This document shows, piece by piece, positions 44,824-54,092 of a DNA stretch of 64,000 bases. Position 1 is the first letter of the stretch. Every line of letters begins with the position of its first letter. The stretch is from Arthrobacter sp. CAU 1506 (GTDB lineage Bacteria > Actinomycetota > Actinomycetes > Actinomycetales > Micrococcaceae): positions 124,001 to 188,000 of the forward strand of contig NZ_SUKC01000001.1 of the NCBI RefSeq assembly GCF_005047635.1, written 5' to 3'. The position numbers and the translations under genes were made by a program. A model generated the notes under the pieces. That model did not search any database, had not been told where the DNA came from, and saw only the letters and a program-made list of their open reading frames with translations.

Positions 44824-45771
44824 CTACTTCTGGTCGATCGTGTCGGCGGTGATCAGCACGGACTCCGGGAAGTCCCACTTGTCGCCGAGCTCCTGGTAGT
44901 GGCCCCCGGCGATGACTCCCTTCGCTGCGGCGGCAACGGCTTCCTTCATACCGGTGTCCTTGGCCAGGGCAATCCCGAACGGCACGGCATCGTAGTCCTC
45001 GCCCTCGGCCAGTTCGAACTGGCCGTTGGATTCCTTGCCCTGGTAGGCCAGCGGCACGCTGTCGGCGATAACCCCGTCAACCCGGCCGGAAGCCAGCGCC
45101 AGGTTGGCGTCGGTCTGCCCGGGGAAGTTCTGGATCTTGATTTCTTCTTTACCTGCCGCGTTGCATTCCTTGGAGAACCCCGGCAGGTACTCCATCGACT
45201 GGATCGATCCCTTCTGGCCGGCAATCTTCTTTCCGCACATGCTCAGCGGGTCCATTGAGATGCCCAGTGGATTTCCGGGAGCGACGGCGATGCCCGTGCC
45301 GGTGTAGAGATACTCCACGAAGTCGACGATCTTCTCGCGTTCTTCAGTGACGGAGAAGGCCGACATCGCCATGTCGTACTTGCCGGAGGCCAGGCCGGCC
45401 AAGATCGTGTCAAAAGTTGCCGGAACGTGCTCCACCTTCAGTCCTAGGGCCGCGCCGACGGCATCCGCGAAGTCCACGTCGAAGCCGATCATGGTCTTGT
45501 TGTCGGTGTCGTAGTACTCGAACGGGGCGTAGGTCGGGTCGGAGGCGACTTTCAGCGTGCCGGAGGCCACGATCGCGTCCGGCAGCAGGTCCCGGGCCGC
45601 TTCGTTGACTTCCACGGATCCTGCTGCAGCGCCGGCATCTGCTGGCGCACCGGTATTTGCTGGACCCGTGGCCGCGCCGGAGGCGTTGGTGCAGGCGGTC
45701 AGCGACACGGCCAGCAGGACGGATCCGGCCAAGAGGTAGGAACGGCTGGCACGGTGATGTGAATGACGCAT
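44824..45771 (-). CDS. ABC transporter substrate-binding lipoprotein, family 3 (amino-acid type)
   Basis: It has 315 residues. Lipobox LTAC (AGSVLLAVSLTACTNASG); mature protein contains YAPFEYYDTDNKTMIGFDVDF, typical of SBP family 3. ATG at 45771 follows AAAGGAAAG. The gap of 147 bp before it is the widest in the operon. Ligand unknown; the combination with a Rieske oxygenase suggests a charged or zwitterionic compound rather than a standard amino acid. Confidence 0.9.
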   Translation of the reverse strand: MRHSHHRASRSYLLAGSVLLAVSLTACTNASGAATGPANTGAPADAGAAAGSVEVNEAARDLLPDAIVASGTLKVASDPTYAPFEYYDTDNKTMIGFDVDFADAVGAALGLKVEHVPATFDTILAGLASGKYDMAMSAFSVTEEREKIVDFVEYLYTGTGIAVAPGNPLGISMDPLSMCGKKIAGQKGSIQSMEYLPGFSKECNAAGKEEIKIQNFPGQTDANLALASGRVDGVIADSVPLAYQGKESNGQFELAEGEDYDAVPFGIALAKDTGMKEAVAAAAKGVIAGGHYQELGDKWDFPESVLITADTIDQK

Positions 45772-45918
45772 GGACTTTCCTTTCATGGTCCGGACGGCAT
45801 TGTCCGGGTCTGGATATCCGCACTGGTCAGGAGACGACCAGTGCCTCGGTGCTAGAAATTCGGTTTCGACGTGCAGCAGGGAGGTGCGTCCGGCGACTCG
45901 TGACAAGGGCGTGGTCGG

Positions 45919-46368
45919 TCAAGGGACCCACCGCAGGACCTTGGCTTTCCGCGGGGCGAGGGTGATGACCTGGACGGCGGCTTCGCCGGCGGCGAGCGAG
46001 AGCCGGATGGTCTCGGCTTCCTCGCCCTCGACGATGAAGACGTCGCCGGCCCGCAACCAGCGTTCCCAGGGGCCGTCCGCCGCCGCGACCAGTGCTTCGC
46101 CGCCGAGTCCGGTGACGATCAGCTGCTCGCCCGGCCCGCGCTGCAGCGTGCCCGTGTAGCTGCCGGTGTAGCGGTGGCTTTCGGAGGCGATATAGCGGGC
46201 ATCGGCTTCGAGTTCAACGGTGGGTTCGGGGCCGGTTTCGTCCAGCTGCACCGTCCACCGCCACGGGTCGCCGCGCTCAGCCGAGTCCGGGCATGCGGCC
46301 AGGATCTTGGCGCCCGTTTCGGCGGCCGTTTCGCCGCCCAGCGGGTTGGCTCTGATCAGCATCCACAT
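45919..46368 (-). CDS. Small conserved-looking protein of unknown function
   Basis: It has 149 residues, no signal peptide, no membrane helix. The middle and end are beta-rich (YTGSYTGTLQRG, EQLIVTGLGGEAL, WLRAGDVFIVEGEEAETI), which suggests a cupin-like barrel, but no motif is diagnostic. Located 9 bp after the oxygenase gene, so co-translated with it. A role in binding a substrate, product or sugar-like group is only a guess. Confidence 0.6.
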   Translation of the reverse strand: MWMLIRANPLGGETAAETGAKILAACPDSAERGDPWRWTVQLDETGPEPTVELEADARYIASESHRYTGSYTGTLQRGPGEQLIVTGLGGEALVAAADGPWERWLRAGDVFIVEGEEAETIRLSLAAGEAAVQVITLAPRKAKVLRWVP

Positions 46369-46377
46369 GGGCGGGAC

Positions 46378-47439
46378 CTATGCCGTCCGGGGAGCGACCG
46401 GCTCCCGGCGGGCGGCCGGCCGGGCCGCATCCTTCGCCTGCTGTTCCTGCTTCAGCAGCGCAGCCAGGATGCGCCGGGCCCGGGCCACGCCGCCGTCCTG
46501 GGCGATCAGCACGTCGAACTCGCCCTCGGGGCGGGTCTGCATGCCAATCTCCTGTGCCTCCAGCGCGGAAGCGTCCTCGTCCAGCACCGTGGCCAGGCCG
46601 ATGCGCAGGTCCTCGGTTGCCTGCTCGTTGTCGACGGCGAAGTTGCGGCTGAAGGCGTAGTAGTACCAGGAGTTGTGCGCGTCGATCGGCGTGATGCCGT
46701 TCAGCACCTTGATCAGGAAGCCCTCTTCGCGCGGCTTGCCCTCGCCGGTGATGCCCGAGTGCAGCACATGCAGGTTCGGGACGAAGAATTCCGTGCAGTG
46801 GAAGCGGTCGAACAGTCCGCGGGCGTCCATGGTTTCGGCGTACAGCGGCGGCGCTTCAACCGAGGGCATCAGGCGGTCGACGCTGACCACGTTGCCGTCG
46901 ACCTCGACGGTGATCCCGTGCTCGTAGATGTAGTCGTCACCCACCGTGGTCTGGTGCAGGAAAGACTCATGGGTCAGGTCCAACAGGTTGTCGTGGATCA
47001 AGTCGGCCCGGCACTTGAAGTGGTACGAATGCGTGACGGTGGCCCACTCCGGGTCCACCATCCAGTGGGTGTCCGGGACGTCAGCGGGATTGGCCAGCTC
47101 CGGATCGCCGGTCCAGACCCAGATCCAGCCGTCCTGCTCCACCACCGGGTACTTGCGCACCTTGGCGCGTTCCGGGATCGACGTCTGCGCCGGCACCTTG
47201 GTGCACATGCCATCCGGGCCGTAGGTAAAACCGTGGTAGCCGCACTCCACCGAGTCACCGACGGTCCGGCCCTCGGAGAGCGGGAAGGCGCGGTGCGCAC
47301 AGCGGTCCGCCAGGGCAATGGCTTCGTTGTCCTGGGTCCGGAACAGGACGATCGGCTGCTCGCAGATAACCCGGCGCACCGGCTTGCGCGTGACCTCCGT
47401 TGACCACGCAGCCACATACCAAGTGTTCAGCACATACAT
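46378..47439 (-). CDS. Rieske non-haem iron oxygenase, VanA-like
   Basis: Terminal oxygenase of 353 residues. Rieske cluster ligands in CAHRAFPLSEG and CGYHGFTY; mononuclear iron site DNLLDLTHESFLH. The overall layout follows vanillate O-demethylase and related N/O-dealkylases. ATG at 47439 follows GGAGGAGAACC; the longer frame lacks a ribosome site. First gene of the operon; its promoter faces the GntR gene and holds a palindrome. Likely reaction: oxidative demethylation or hydroxylation of an imported substrate; the specific one is unknown. Confidence 0.92.
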   Translation of the reverse strand: MYVLNTWYVAAWSTEVTRKPVRRVICEQPIVLFRTQDNEAIALADRCAHRAFPLSEGRTVGDSVECGYHGFTYGPDGMCTKVPAQTSIPERAKVRKYPVVEQDGWIWVWTGDPELANPADVPDTHWMVDPEWATVTHSYHFKCRADLIHDNLLDLTHESFLHQTTVGDDYIYEHGITVEVDGNVVSVDRLMPSVEAPPLYAETMDARGLFDRFHCTEFFVPNLHVLHSGITGEGKPREEGFLIKVLNGITPIDAHNSWYYYAFSRNFAVDNEQATEDLRIGLATVLDEDASALEAQEIGMQTRPEGEFDVLIAQDGGVARARRILAALLKQEQQAKDAARPAARREPVAPRTA

Positions 47440-47461
47440 TTTCGGTTCTCCTCCATCACGT

Positions 47462-47471
47462 GTGTATACAC
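47462..47471. promoter_or_regulatory. Palindromic GntR-type operator in the divergent promoter
   Basis: GTGTATACAC, perfect 10-bp palindrome, 23 bp upstream of the oxygenase start and in the shared promoter region with the GntR gene; ...TGTATTCA follows, a second imperfect half-site. FCD-type GntR proteins bind TGTATACA-like sites. Confidence 0.6.
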
Positions 47472-47615
47472 TGTATTCAGAGCGTAGATGTGACGTCAAG
47501 CACTTTCCGCAAAAGGATCAGCAGGTTACCGTTTCACCCGATTTTCCGGCTCGCTGCGCGTCCTGCTGCCTGCTGAACGCTAGAGTGCACAAAAGAACAA
47601 CAGAAGGAGGCCACT

Positions 47616-48272
47616 GTGGCTGCGATACCGAATGACGTGAGACCGCTGGCGGTCCGCGTCCATGAGCAGCTGAGCGCCGACATCATCAGCGGGACCATCA
47701 AGCCAGGCTCCGCTTTGGCCCAGGAAGGGGTGGCAGCGCAATACGGCGTGTCCCGCACACCTGTCCGCGATGCTCTCACCCAACTGACACTGGAGGGACT
47801 GACCACGCTTGTCCCCGGCAAGGGCTATATCGTCAACCAGCTCGACGAACGCGAGATTGAAAACGTCTTCGAGGTCCGCTACGCCTTGGAATCCCTCGCG
47901 GTGCGGAACGCCATCGGCTCCTACACACCCCAGCAGCTGGTGCGGCTGGGCGGCCTCATCGACGAGACAGAGATCGTTGATCCGCAGGACAGCGGCGAAC
48001 TGTTCCGGCTAGGCCGCGCGTTCCATCTGGCCTTGGTGGAACCCGCTGCCAACGACTACCTGCGCGGCGTCATTTCCTCCATCTGGAACCACCCCATCCA
48101 GCACAGGATTACCTTGACCTATCGGCAGGGACCCGACCACCAGGCCAAGGTCATCCATGATCACCGCAGCATTCTGCAGGCACTCAAGGACCAGGACCCG
48201 GACCGCGCCGTCGAGGTGCTGGCGCATTGCCACGACGTCAAAGACCCCAACCGCTACGAACACATCGGCTGA
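47616..48272 (+). CDS. GntR-family (FCD) transcriptional regulator
   Basis: It has 218 residues: winged-helix head with YGVSRTPVRDALTQLTLEGL, then an FCD effector domain (FEVRYALESLAVRNA, HLALVEPAANDYL, HDHRSILQALKDQD). GTG start at 47616 with AAGGAGG. Divergent from the Rieske operon and next to a matching palindrome, so it most likely represses that operon until the substrate or a product binds. Confidence 0.93.
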   Translation: MAAIPNDVRPLAVRVHEQLSADIISGTIKPGSALAQEGVAAQYGVSRTPVRDALTQLTLEGLTTLVPGKGYIVNQLDEREIENVFEVRYALESLAVRNAIGSYTPQQLVRLGGLIDETEIVDPQDSGELFRLGRAFHLALVEPAANDYLRGVISSIWNHPIQHRITLTYRQGPDHQAKVIHDHRSILQALKDQDPDRAVEVLAHCHDVKDPNRYEHIG

Positions 48273-48311
48273 ATACCCGCGCGCTGTCCCGTACCTGCGT
48301 CGGAGCCCGGC

Positions 48312-49541
48312 TCAGCCCCTCCCGGCCGAGCGCATGCCGGCCCGCCACACCGCGGCCGTCAGCGGCATGCCGGGCCGGTAGGCAAGATGCGTGGCCGAGG
48401 GCGCGTTCAGCAAGTGCAGATCGGCGCGGTGCCCGACGGCGATGGAACCCACTGCCCGCTGCCCGTCCGCGTCCCGGCCTACGTGGCGGCCCAAGGCTAG
48501 GGCACCTCCGTAGGTCGCCGCGCGGACAGCTTCCTGGACGCTCAATCCCATCTGCAGCACCGCCGTCGTCACGCAAAAGTTCATGGAACTGGTGAAGGAG
48601 GTGCCGGGGTTGCAGTTGGAGGCGAGGGCAATTTCCGCGCCGGCATCCAGCAGCTGCCGGCCCGGCGCCAGCGGCTGCCGGGTGGACAGATCGCAGGCCG
48701 GCAGGCAGGTGGCCACCGTGCCGCGCTCCCCCGTGCCGCTGGCGCGGTCCCAGCCCGCCCAGGTTCCGGCGAGCGCCGCGACGTCGTCGTCGGAAAGGTA
48801 GTTCACGTGGTCCACGCTGGCCGCGCCGAATTCCACCGCCAGCCGGACGCCGGGCCCCTCGCCCAACTGGTTGCCGTGCACGCGCAGCCCCAGCCCGGCA
48901 TCTCGGCAGGCAGCGAGCACCCGGCGGGACTGCTCCTCGGTGAAGGCGCCGCGTTCGCAAAACACATCCGCCCACTGGACATAGGGCCGGACCGCAGCCA
49001 GCATGTCGCCACAGACCAGGTCGGTGTACTCGTCGGCGTCGATGCCGTCCGGGACCAGGTGCGCGCCCAGGTAGGTCACCTCGTCGACCACCGTGGAGGC
49101 GATCCGGGCGCTGCGGGCCTCCTGCTCCACGTCCAGGCCGTAGCCGGTCTTCGTCTCCAGGTAGGTAGTACCGCCGGCCGATGCCTCCGCGACACGGGCC
49201 AGCAGCAGCCGGGTCAGATCATAGTCGCTGGCTTCGCGGGTGGCGCCGGTGGTGACGGCGATCCCGCCGGCCTGATAGGACTGTCCGGCCATCCGGGCTT
49301 CGAATTCGGCGGTGCGGTCGCCGGCAAAGACCAAGTGGGTATGCGAGTCCACCCAGCCCGGCAACACCGCCCGACCGCCGGCGTCGAACTGTTCGTCGGC
49401 CTCCGGCGCCTGCGCCGAGGGGCCGAGCCAGGCAATCCGCTCCCCCTCGATGATCACGGCGGCATCGTGCAGCACTGCCTCGGCGCCGCGGGCCGGATCC
49501 TGCGTGTGCAGTTCGCCGATATGGGTAATGACGGTGCTCAT
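48312..49541 (-). CDS. hutI: Imidazolonepropionase
   Basis: Third step of histidine degradation: opens imidazolonepropionate to N-formimino-glutamate. It has 409 residues, amidohydrolase fold. Metal site GWVDSHTHLVFAGDR; LETKTGYGL; HGNQLGEG; SVDHVNYLSDDDV; NCNPGTSFTSSM. All are typical of HutI. Its start overlaps the hutF stop by four bases. Confidence 0.95.
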   Translation of the reverse strand: MSTVITHIGELHTQDPARGAEAVLHDAAVIIEGERIAWLGPSAQAPEADEQFDAGGRAVLPGWVDSHTHLVFAGDRTAEFEARMAGQSYQAGGIAVTTGATREASDYDLTRLLLARVAEASAGGTTYLETKTGYGLDVEQEARSARIASTVVDEVTYLGAHLVPDGIDADEYTDLVCGDMLAAVRPYVQWADVFCERGAFTEEQSRRVLAACRDAGLGLRVHGNQLGEGPGVRLAVEFGAASVDHVNYLSDDDVAALAGTWAGWDRASGTGERGTVATCLPACDLSTRQPLAPGRQLLDAGAEIALASNCNPGTSFTSSMNFCVTTAVLQMGLSVQEAVRAATYGGALALGRHVGRDADGQRAVGSIAVGHRADLHLLNAPSATHLAYRPGMPLTAAVWRAGMRSAGRG

Positions 49542-50941
49542 GCGATCTCCTTCAATGCCGCGGCCAGCAGGTCGGCCGGCTGGCCCAGCCGCGAGTGGAC
49601 GCCGTTGGCCGCCAGCAGTTCCCCGCCGACGACGACGGCCGTGACATCCGCTGACGTGGCCGTCAACGGCAACTGGCCGGGATCCGAGCCCACCGTCCGC
49701 ATGGTCGCGGGGTTGACCGCGGCCAGATCGGCTGCCAAGCCGACGGCGATGCCCGCGGTCGGAGTCCCCATCGCTGCGACGGCTCCGGCCGACGCGGCCT
49801 GCAGGAGTTCATCCGGAGTGAACCGGCCGCGCTGCCCGCTGGCCAGGCGTTCGCCGTGCTCCAGCGCCCGCATCTCCAGCCACGGGTCCACCACGGCATG
49901 CTGGTCGGTGCCGAGGGCGATGCGGGCGCCGGCGTCGGCCAAAGCCCGGGCCGGACCGATCCCGTCGGCGAGGTCGGCTTCGGTCGTCGGGCACATCACC
50001 ACGGTGGCGCCCGCACCGCCCAGCAGGTCGATGTCCTCGGCGGTCAGGTGGGTGGCATGGACGGCGCTCAACCGTGGCGACAGCAGGCCGTGCCGCGCCA
50101 GCAGTCCGGCGGGCGTGACGCCGTACTCGGCCAGGCAGGCTTCGTTCTCGGCCGGCTGCTCGGACAAATGGATGTGCAGCGGCAGCTCCGGCGACAGCCG
50201 GTCGGCAATGACCGGCAGCGCGGATTCGGGCACGCCGCGCACCGAGTGCAATGCTGCGCCCACGGTGATCCGGGCCGGGTCGAACCGGGCTGCAACCGCC
50301 TTCCGGAGCGAATCCAGCCGGTCCAGCCAGGCGTGTACGTCGCCGTCGCCGAACCGCTGTTGTTCAGGGGCCAGCGGCTTACCGATCCCGCCGGCCAGAT
50401 AGCAGGTGTCCAGCAGGGTCAGCCGGATTCCGGCTGCTGCCGCGGCCCGGCAGAGCGCCAGTTCCATCGCATGCTCGCTGTCGAGGTCATCATCCTCGCC
50501 CCGGGGGCCGGCGCCCTCTGGACCGTCCCCGGCCGCGGCACTGCCGTACGCAGCGCCGTCCGGGCGGTGGTGGACGTAGTGGAATTCGGCCACGCTGCTG
50601 AAACCGGCGGTCACCATCTCGGCAAACACGGCGGTGGCCAGCCGCTCGTACTTCCCGGGGGTCAGCGCACCGGCCGCCCGATACATCTGCTCCCGCCAGG
50701 TCCAGAAGTCCCCCCTGCCGGTATGCGTGCGGCCGCGCAGCGCGCGGTGGAAAGCGTGCGAATGCGCGTTGGCCGCGGCGGGAAAGACCACGCCGTCCAG
50801 CGTGAGGACGCCGGCGCCAGGATCCGGCCGCGGTGCCGTGCCCACGTGGGTGATGGCACCGCCGTCGTCGTTTTCCAGCAGGATGTTATCCGCCACGCCC
50901 TCCGGCCCCAGCCAGGCACGCTCGCACCAAATGCGGCTCAC
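49538..50941 (-). CDS. hutF: Formimidoylglutamate deiminase
   Basis: Deaminates N-formimino-glutamate to N-formyl-glutamate and ammonia, the HutF branch of the pathway. It has 467 residues, amidohydrolase fold: AAANAHSHAFHRALRGRTH, then HLSEQPAENEACLAEYG, SAVHATHLTAEDID, CPTTEADLADG and ALGTDQHAVVDPWLEMR. GTG start at 50941 overlaps the stop of the M20 gene by four bases (GTGA). The frame is open further upstream but lies inside that gene. Confidence 0.93.
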   Translation of the reverse strand: MSRIWCERAWLGPEGVADNILLENDDGGAITHVGTAPRPDPGAGVLTLDGVVFPAAANAHSHAFHRALRGRTHTGRGDFWTWREQMYRAAGALTPGKYERLATAVFAEMVTAGFSSVAEFHYVHHRPDGAAYGSAAAGDGPEGAGPRGEDDDLDSEHAMELALCRAAAAAGIRLTLLDTCYLAGGIGKPLAPEQQRFGDGDVHAWLDRLDSLRKAVAARFDPARITVGAALHSVRGVPESALPVIADRLSPELPLHIHLSEQPAENEACLAEYGVTPAGLLARHGLLSPRLSAVHATHLTAEDIDLLGGAGATVVMCPTTEADLADGIGPARALADAGARIALGTDQHAVVDPWLEMRALEHGERLASGQRGRFTPDELLQAASAGAVAAMGTPTAGIAVGLAADLAAVNPATMRTVGSDPGQLPLTATSADVTAVVVGGELLAANGVHSRLGQPADLLAAALKEIA

Positions 50942-52137
50942 AGCAGCGCCTCCAGGACATCGGCGAGCGCGGCGGCGCCGGCGTCGGCGTCCCACGGCTC
51001 CACGTATTCCTCCGGCGAGTGCGAGATGCCGGAGGGGTTCTTCACGAACAGCATGCCCGACGGCACCCGCGCGGCCAGCACGCCGGCGTCGTGGCCGGCG
51101 CCGGTGGCCAGCACCGGGGCACCGGGCAGGGCATTTTCCAGCTGGCGCTGCAGGGCGGAATCGAAGTGCACGGTGCCGCTGTAGGACTCCTCGGTGAGTG
51201 ACACCGAACAGCCCTCGAAGGCGGCAATCTTCTGGGCCTTGCCGTGGATGGTCTCGACCAGCTCCGCGGTGACCGCGTCGTCGGGATGCCGAGCATCCAG
51301 CCACAAATCCACCCGCGAGGCAATCACATTCGTGCCGCCGGGAACGGGCTGGATCCGCCCGACGGTCGCCCGGGCGTCAGACTGCTTGGCGGCCGTCTGC
51401 TGCACGGCCAGAATGATCTGCGCGGCGGCCACCATCGGATCCGCGCGGTCGGCCATCAGCGTGGTGCCGGCATGGTTGCCCTGTCCGGCGACGCTGATCC
51501 GCCACCGCCCGTGGCCCAGAATGGAACTGCCGACGGCGATGGCCGGGCCGTCCTCGCCCAGGCCGCGGCCCTGCTCCACGTGCAGCTCGATGAAGTCGCC
51601 GATCCGTGCCAGCGCCTCGTCGTCGCGCCCGAGGTGCGCCGGATCCAGCCCATTGGCCCGGGCGGCATCGGCAAAGGTGGTGCCGTGCTCATCGCGCAGG
51701 TTGCGGGCCCTGTCCGGATCGATGGCCCCGGCCAGCAGCCGCGAACCCAGGCACGCCACACCGAACCGCGAACCCTCCTCTTCCGGAAAGACCGTGACGG
51801 CCAGCGACCTGTTCGGCTGCACGCCGCGCTCTTTAAGCACGTCCACGGCGGCGAGCGCGGAGGCGACGCCCAGCGGACCGTCGAAGGCTCCGCCGCCCGG
51901 CACTGAATCCAGGTGGCTTCCGGTGACCAGTGCACCGCGCTGCGGCCCGCCCCACCACGCCCAGATGATGCCGTTGCGGTCCGTTTCCACCTCCAGGCCA
52001 CGGCGCCCGGCCTGCTCAATGAACCAGCCGCGCAAATCCAGCTCCGCGGTCGAAAACACCGGCCGCGAATACCCCCCGCGCTGCCCATCCCGCCCGACAT
52101 CAGCAATGGACTCCAAGAGTGACGTGACGGTCTGCAT
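50938..52137 (-). CDS. M20-family amidohydrolase (annotated type: allantoate/carbamoyl-amino-acid hydrolase)
   Basis: Binuclear zinc hydrolase of 399 residues. Metal ligands in GSHLDSVPGGGAFDG, PEEEGSRF, ELHVEQG and SGISHSPEEY. By sequence it belongs with allantoate amidohydrolases and N-carbamoyl-amino-acid hydrolases. It is translationally coupled to hutF, and no hutG is in the locus, so the likely task here is hydrolysis of N-formyl-glutamate to glutamate and formate. That role is inference from context. Confidence 0.88.
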   Translation of the reverse strand: MQTVTSLLESIADVGRDGQRGGYSRPVFSTAELDLRGWFIEQAGRRGLEVETDRNGIIWAWWGGPQRGALVTGSHLDSVPGGGAFDGPLGVASALAAVDVLKERGVQPNRSLAVTVFPEEEGSRFGVACLGSRLLAGAIDPDRARNLRDEHGTTFADAARANGLDPAHLGRDDEALARIGDFIELHVEQGRGLGEDGPAIAVGSSILGHGRWRISVAGQGNHAGTTLMADRADPMVAAAQIILAVQQTAAKQSDARATVGRIQPVPGGTNVIASRVDLWLDARHPDDAVTAELVETIHGKAQKIAAFEGCSVSLTEESYSGTVHFDSALQRQLENALPGAPVLATGAGHDAGVLAARVPSGMLFVKNPSGISHSPEEYVEPWDADAGAAALADVLEALL

Positions 52138-52233
52138 AAACCAACTTCCTTCTTAGCTACTGGGAGGGCCGATGGCCTGGATACATAAATCAGCGTATGC
52201 AGGCATCCCCGAACATTCGTGAGAAAGGCCGGA

Positions 52234-52307
52234 GGCCGGCTTTCGTGTAGGCGCGCCTCGCCGAGCGAGGAACGAGCGAGGTGTCGAAGCGCCGGCGAAA
52301 GCCGGCC
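52234..52307. terminator. Stem-loop between hutU and the M20 gene
   Basis: Perfect 12-bp arms GGCCGGCTTTCG and CGAAAGCCGGCC with a 50-bp loop that itself contains GAGCGAGG repeats. It sits just past the hutU stop. REP-like or terminator; no T tract. It may separate hutU from the M20-hutF-hutI group. Confidence 0.65.
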
Positions 52308-52320
52308 GCAGGCCGCCTAC

Positions 52321-54018
52321 CTAGTCGTTCATCGGGATCCGGACACCGCGCTCGGCCGCCACCTCGACGGCCCGATCGTAGCCCGCATCCACATGCCGGA
52401 TCACACCCATGCCCGGATCGTTGGTCAGCAAGCGCTCCAGCTTCTGTGCGGCCAGTTCGGTGCCATCGGCCACCGAGACCTGGCCGGCGTGGATGGAACG
52501 ACCGATGCCAACACCTCCGCCGTGGTGGATGGAGACCCAGGTGGCTCCGGAGCTCGCGGCCGTCAGCGCGTTGAGCAGCGGCCAGTCGGCGATGGCGTCG
52601 GAGCCGTCGGCCATGGCCTCGGTCTCGCGGTAGGGCGAGGCAACAGAGCCGGAGTCAAGGTGGTCGCGGCCGATCACGATCGGTGCCGAGACCTTGCCTT
52701 CTGCCACCAGACGGTTGAACAGCAGGCCGGCCTGGTGCCGCTCGCCGTAGCCCAACCAGCAGATGCGGGCCGGCAGCCCCTCGAACTCCACCCGCTCGGC
52801 GGCGGCGTCGAGCCAGCGGTGCAGGTGTTCGTTCTCCGGGAAGAGTTCCTTCAGCGCAGCGTCCGTGACCTCGATGTCCTTCGGATCGCCCGACAGCGCC
52901 ACCCAGCGGAACGGCCCGAGCCCCTCGCAGAACAGCGGACGGATGTAGGCCGGAACGAAGCCGGGGAACTCGAAGGCCCGGTCGTAGCCGCCCTTGCGTG
53001 CCTCGTCGCGGATCGAGTTGCCGTAGTCGAAGACCTCTGCGCCGGCATCCTGGAACTCCACCATCGCCTGCACGTGCCGGGCCATCGAGGCCTGCGCCTT
53101 CTTGGTGAACCCCTCCGGATCGGCCTCTGCCTCGCGCTGCCAGTCCGCCACCGAGATTCCTTCGGGCAGGTAGGACAGCGGATCGTGGGCGGAGGTCTGG
53201 TCGGTGACTACGTCCACGGTGAGCTCGCCGGCCCGGTGCCTGCGCAGGATCTCCGGGAACACTTCGGCGGCATTGCCCACGTAGCCCACGGACCAGCCGC
53301 GGCCTTCTTCCTTCGCCTTCAGGACCTTGGCGATGGCGGTGTCCAGATCCGTCTCCACCTCGTCCAGATAGCGCTTGCCCACGCGGCGGTGCAGCCTGGC
53401 CTCGTCCACGTCGACGATCAGGCAGGCACCGTCGTTGAGAGTGACCGCCAGCGGCTGGGCCCCGCCCATGCCGCCGCAGCCGCCGGTCAGCGTCAGCGTC
53501 CCGGCCAGCGTGGGTGATCCGGTCTTGCCCGCCTCGTGCAGCTTGGCCCCGACGGCGGCGAACGTCTCGAAGGTGCCCTGCAGGATGCCTTGGGTGCCGA
53601 TGTAGATCCAGGAACCGGCGGTCATCTGGCCGTACATCATCAGGCCCTCGGCTTCCAGCCGACGGAACTCCGGCCAGTTGGCCCAGTCCCCCACCAGGTT
53701 CGAGTTGGCCAGCAGCACGCGCGGCGCCCACGGGTTGGTCCGGAGCACGCCGACCGGTTTGCCCGACTGCACCAGCAGCGTCTCATCCTCTTCCAGGTCC
53801 TCGAGCGTCTTGACGATCGCGTCGTAGGCTTCCCAGGACCGCGCGGCGCGGCCGGTGCCGCCGTAGACCACCAGGTCTTCGGGCCGCTCGGCCACTTCGG
53901 GGTCCAGGTTGTTCATCAGCATCCGAAGCGGCGCCTCGGTCTGCCAGCTCTTGGCGGTCAGTGTGGTGCCGCGGGAAGCCCGGATGCTCCGGGAGGGATC
54001 ATGCTGGGTGAACGTCAT
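52321..54018 (-). CDS. hutU: Urocanate hydratase
   Basis: NAD-dependent enzyme that converts urocanate to imidazolonepropionate. It has 565 residues, normal for the family. [15 protein letters not shown] near the N-terminus, [16 protein letters not shown] (NAD site), and catalytic Cys in [15 protein letters not shown] at 54018. Followed by a 12-bp stem-loop before the next hut genes. Confidence 0.96.
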   Translation of the reverse strand: MTFTQHDPSRSIRASRGTTLTAKSWQTEAPLRMLMNNLDPEVAERPEDLVVYGGTGRAARSWEAYDAIVKTLEDLEEDETLLVQSGKPVGVLRTNPWAPRVLLANSNLVGDWANWPEFRRLEAEGLMMYGQMTAGSWIYIGTQGILQGTFETFAAVGAKLHEAGKTGSPTLAGTLTLTGGCGGMGGAQPLAVTLNDGACLIVDVDEARLHRRVGKRYLDEVETDLDTAIAKVLKAKEEGRGWSVGYVGNAAEVFPEILRRHRAGELTVDVVTDQTSAHDPLSYLPEGISVADWQREAEADPEGFTKKAQASMARHVQAMVEFQDAGAEVFDYGNSIRDEARKGGYDRAFEFPGFVPAYIRPLFCEGLGPFRWVALSGDPKDIEVTDAALKELFPENEHLHRWLDAAAERVEFEGLPARICWLGYGERHQAGLLFNRLVAEGKVSAPIVIGRDHLDSGSVASPYRETEAMADGSDAIADWPLLNALTAASSGATWVSIHHGGGVGIGRSIHAGQVSVADGTELAAQKLERLLTNDPGMGVIRHVDAGYDRAVEVAAERGVRIPMND

Positions 54019-54030
54019 TGTTGTGCCCTT

Positions 54031-54080
54031 TCTGGCTGGGACGAATTTGGCTGGGAAGAATTGGGTCTGGATGAATCTGG
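54031..54080. repeat. Short degenerate tandem repeat between hutU and iclR
   Basis: GGCTGGGACGAATTT, GGCTGGGAAGAATTG and TCTGGATGAATCTGG follow each other in the hutU leader region. Possibly slippage products; no function seen. Confidence 0.5.
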
Positions 54081-54092
54081 GGGGGCAACTGG

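Noticed and set aside
45919-46368. Calling the small operon protein HutD or a cupin
   Set aside because: The beta-rich pattern is suggestive only; no HutD or cupin metal-binding motif is visible, and it sits in a non-hut operon.
52219-53517. 432-codon plus-strand frame opposite hutU
   Set aside because: Antisense to a certain gene and starts inside the stem-loop region; no motif.
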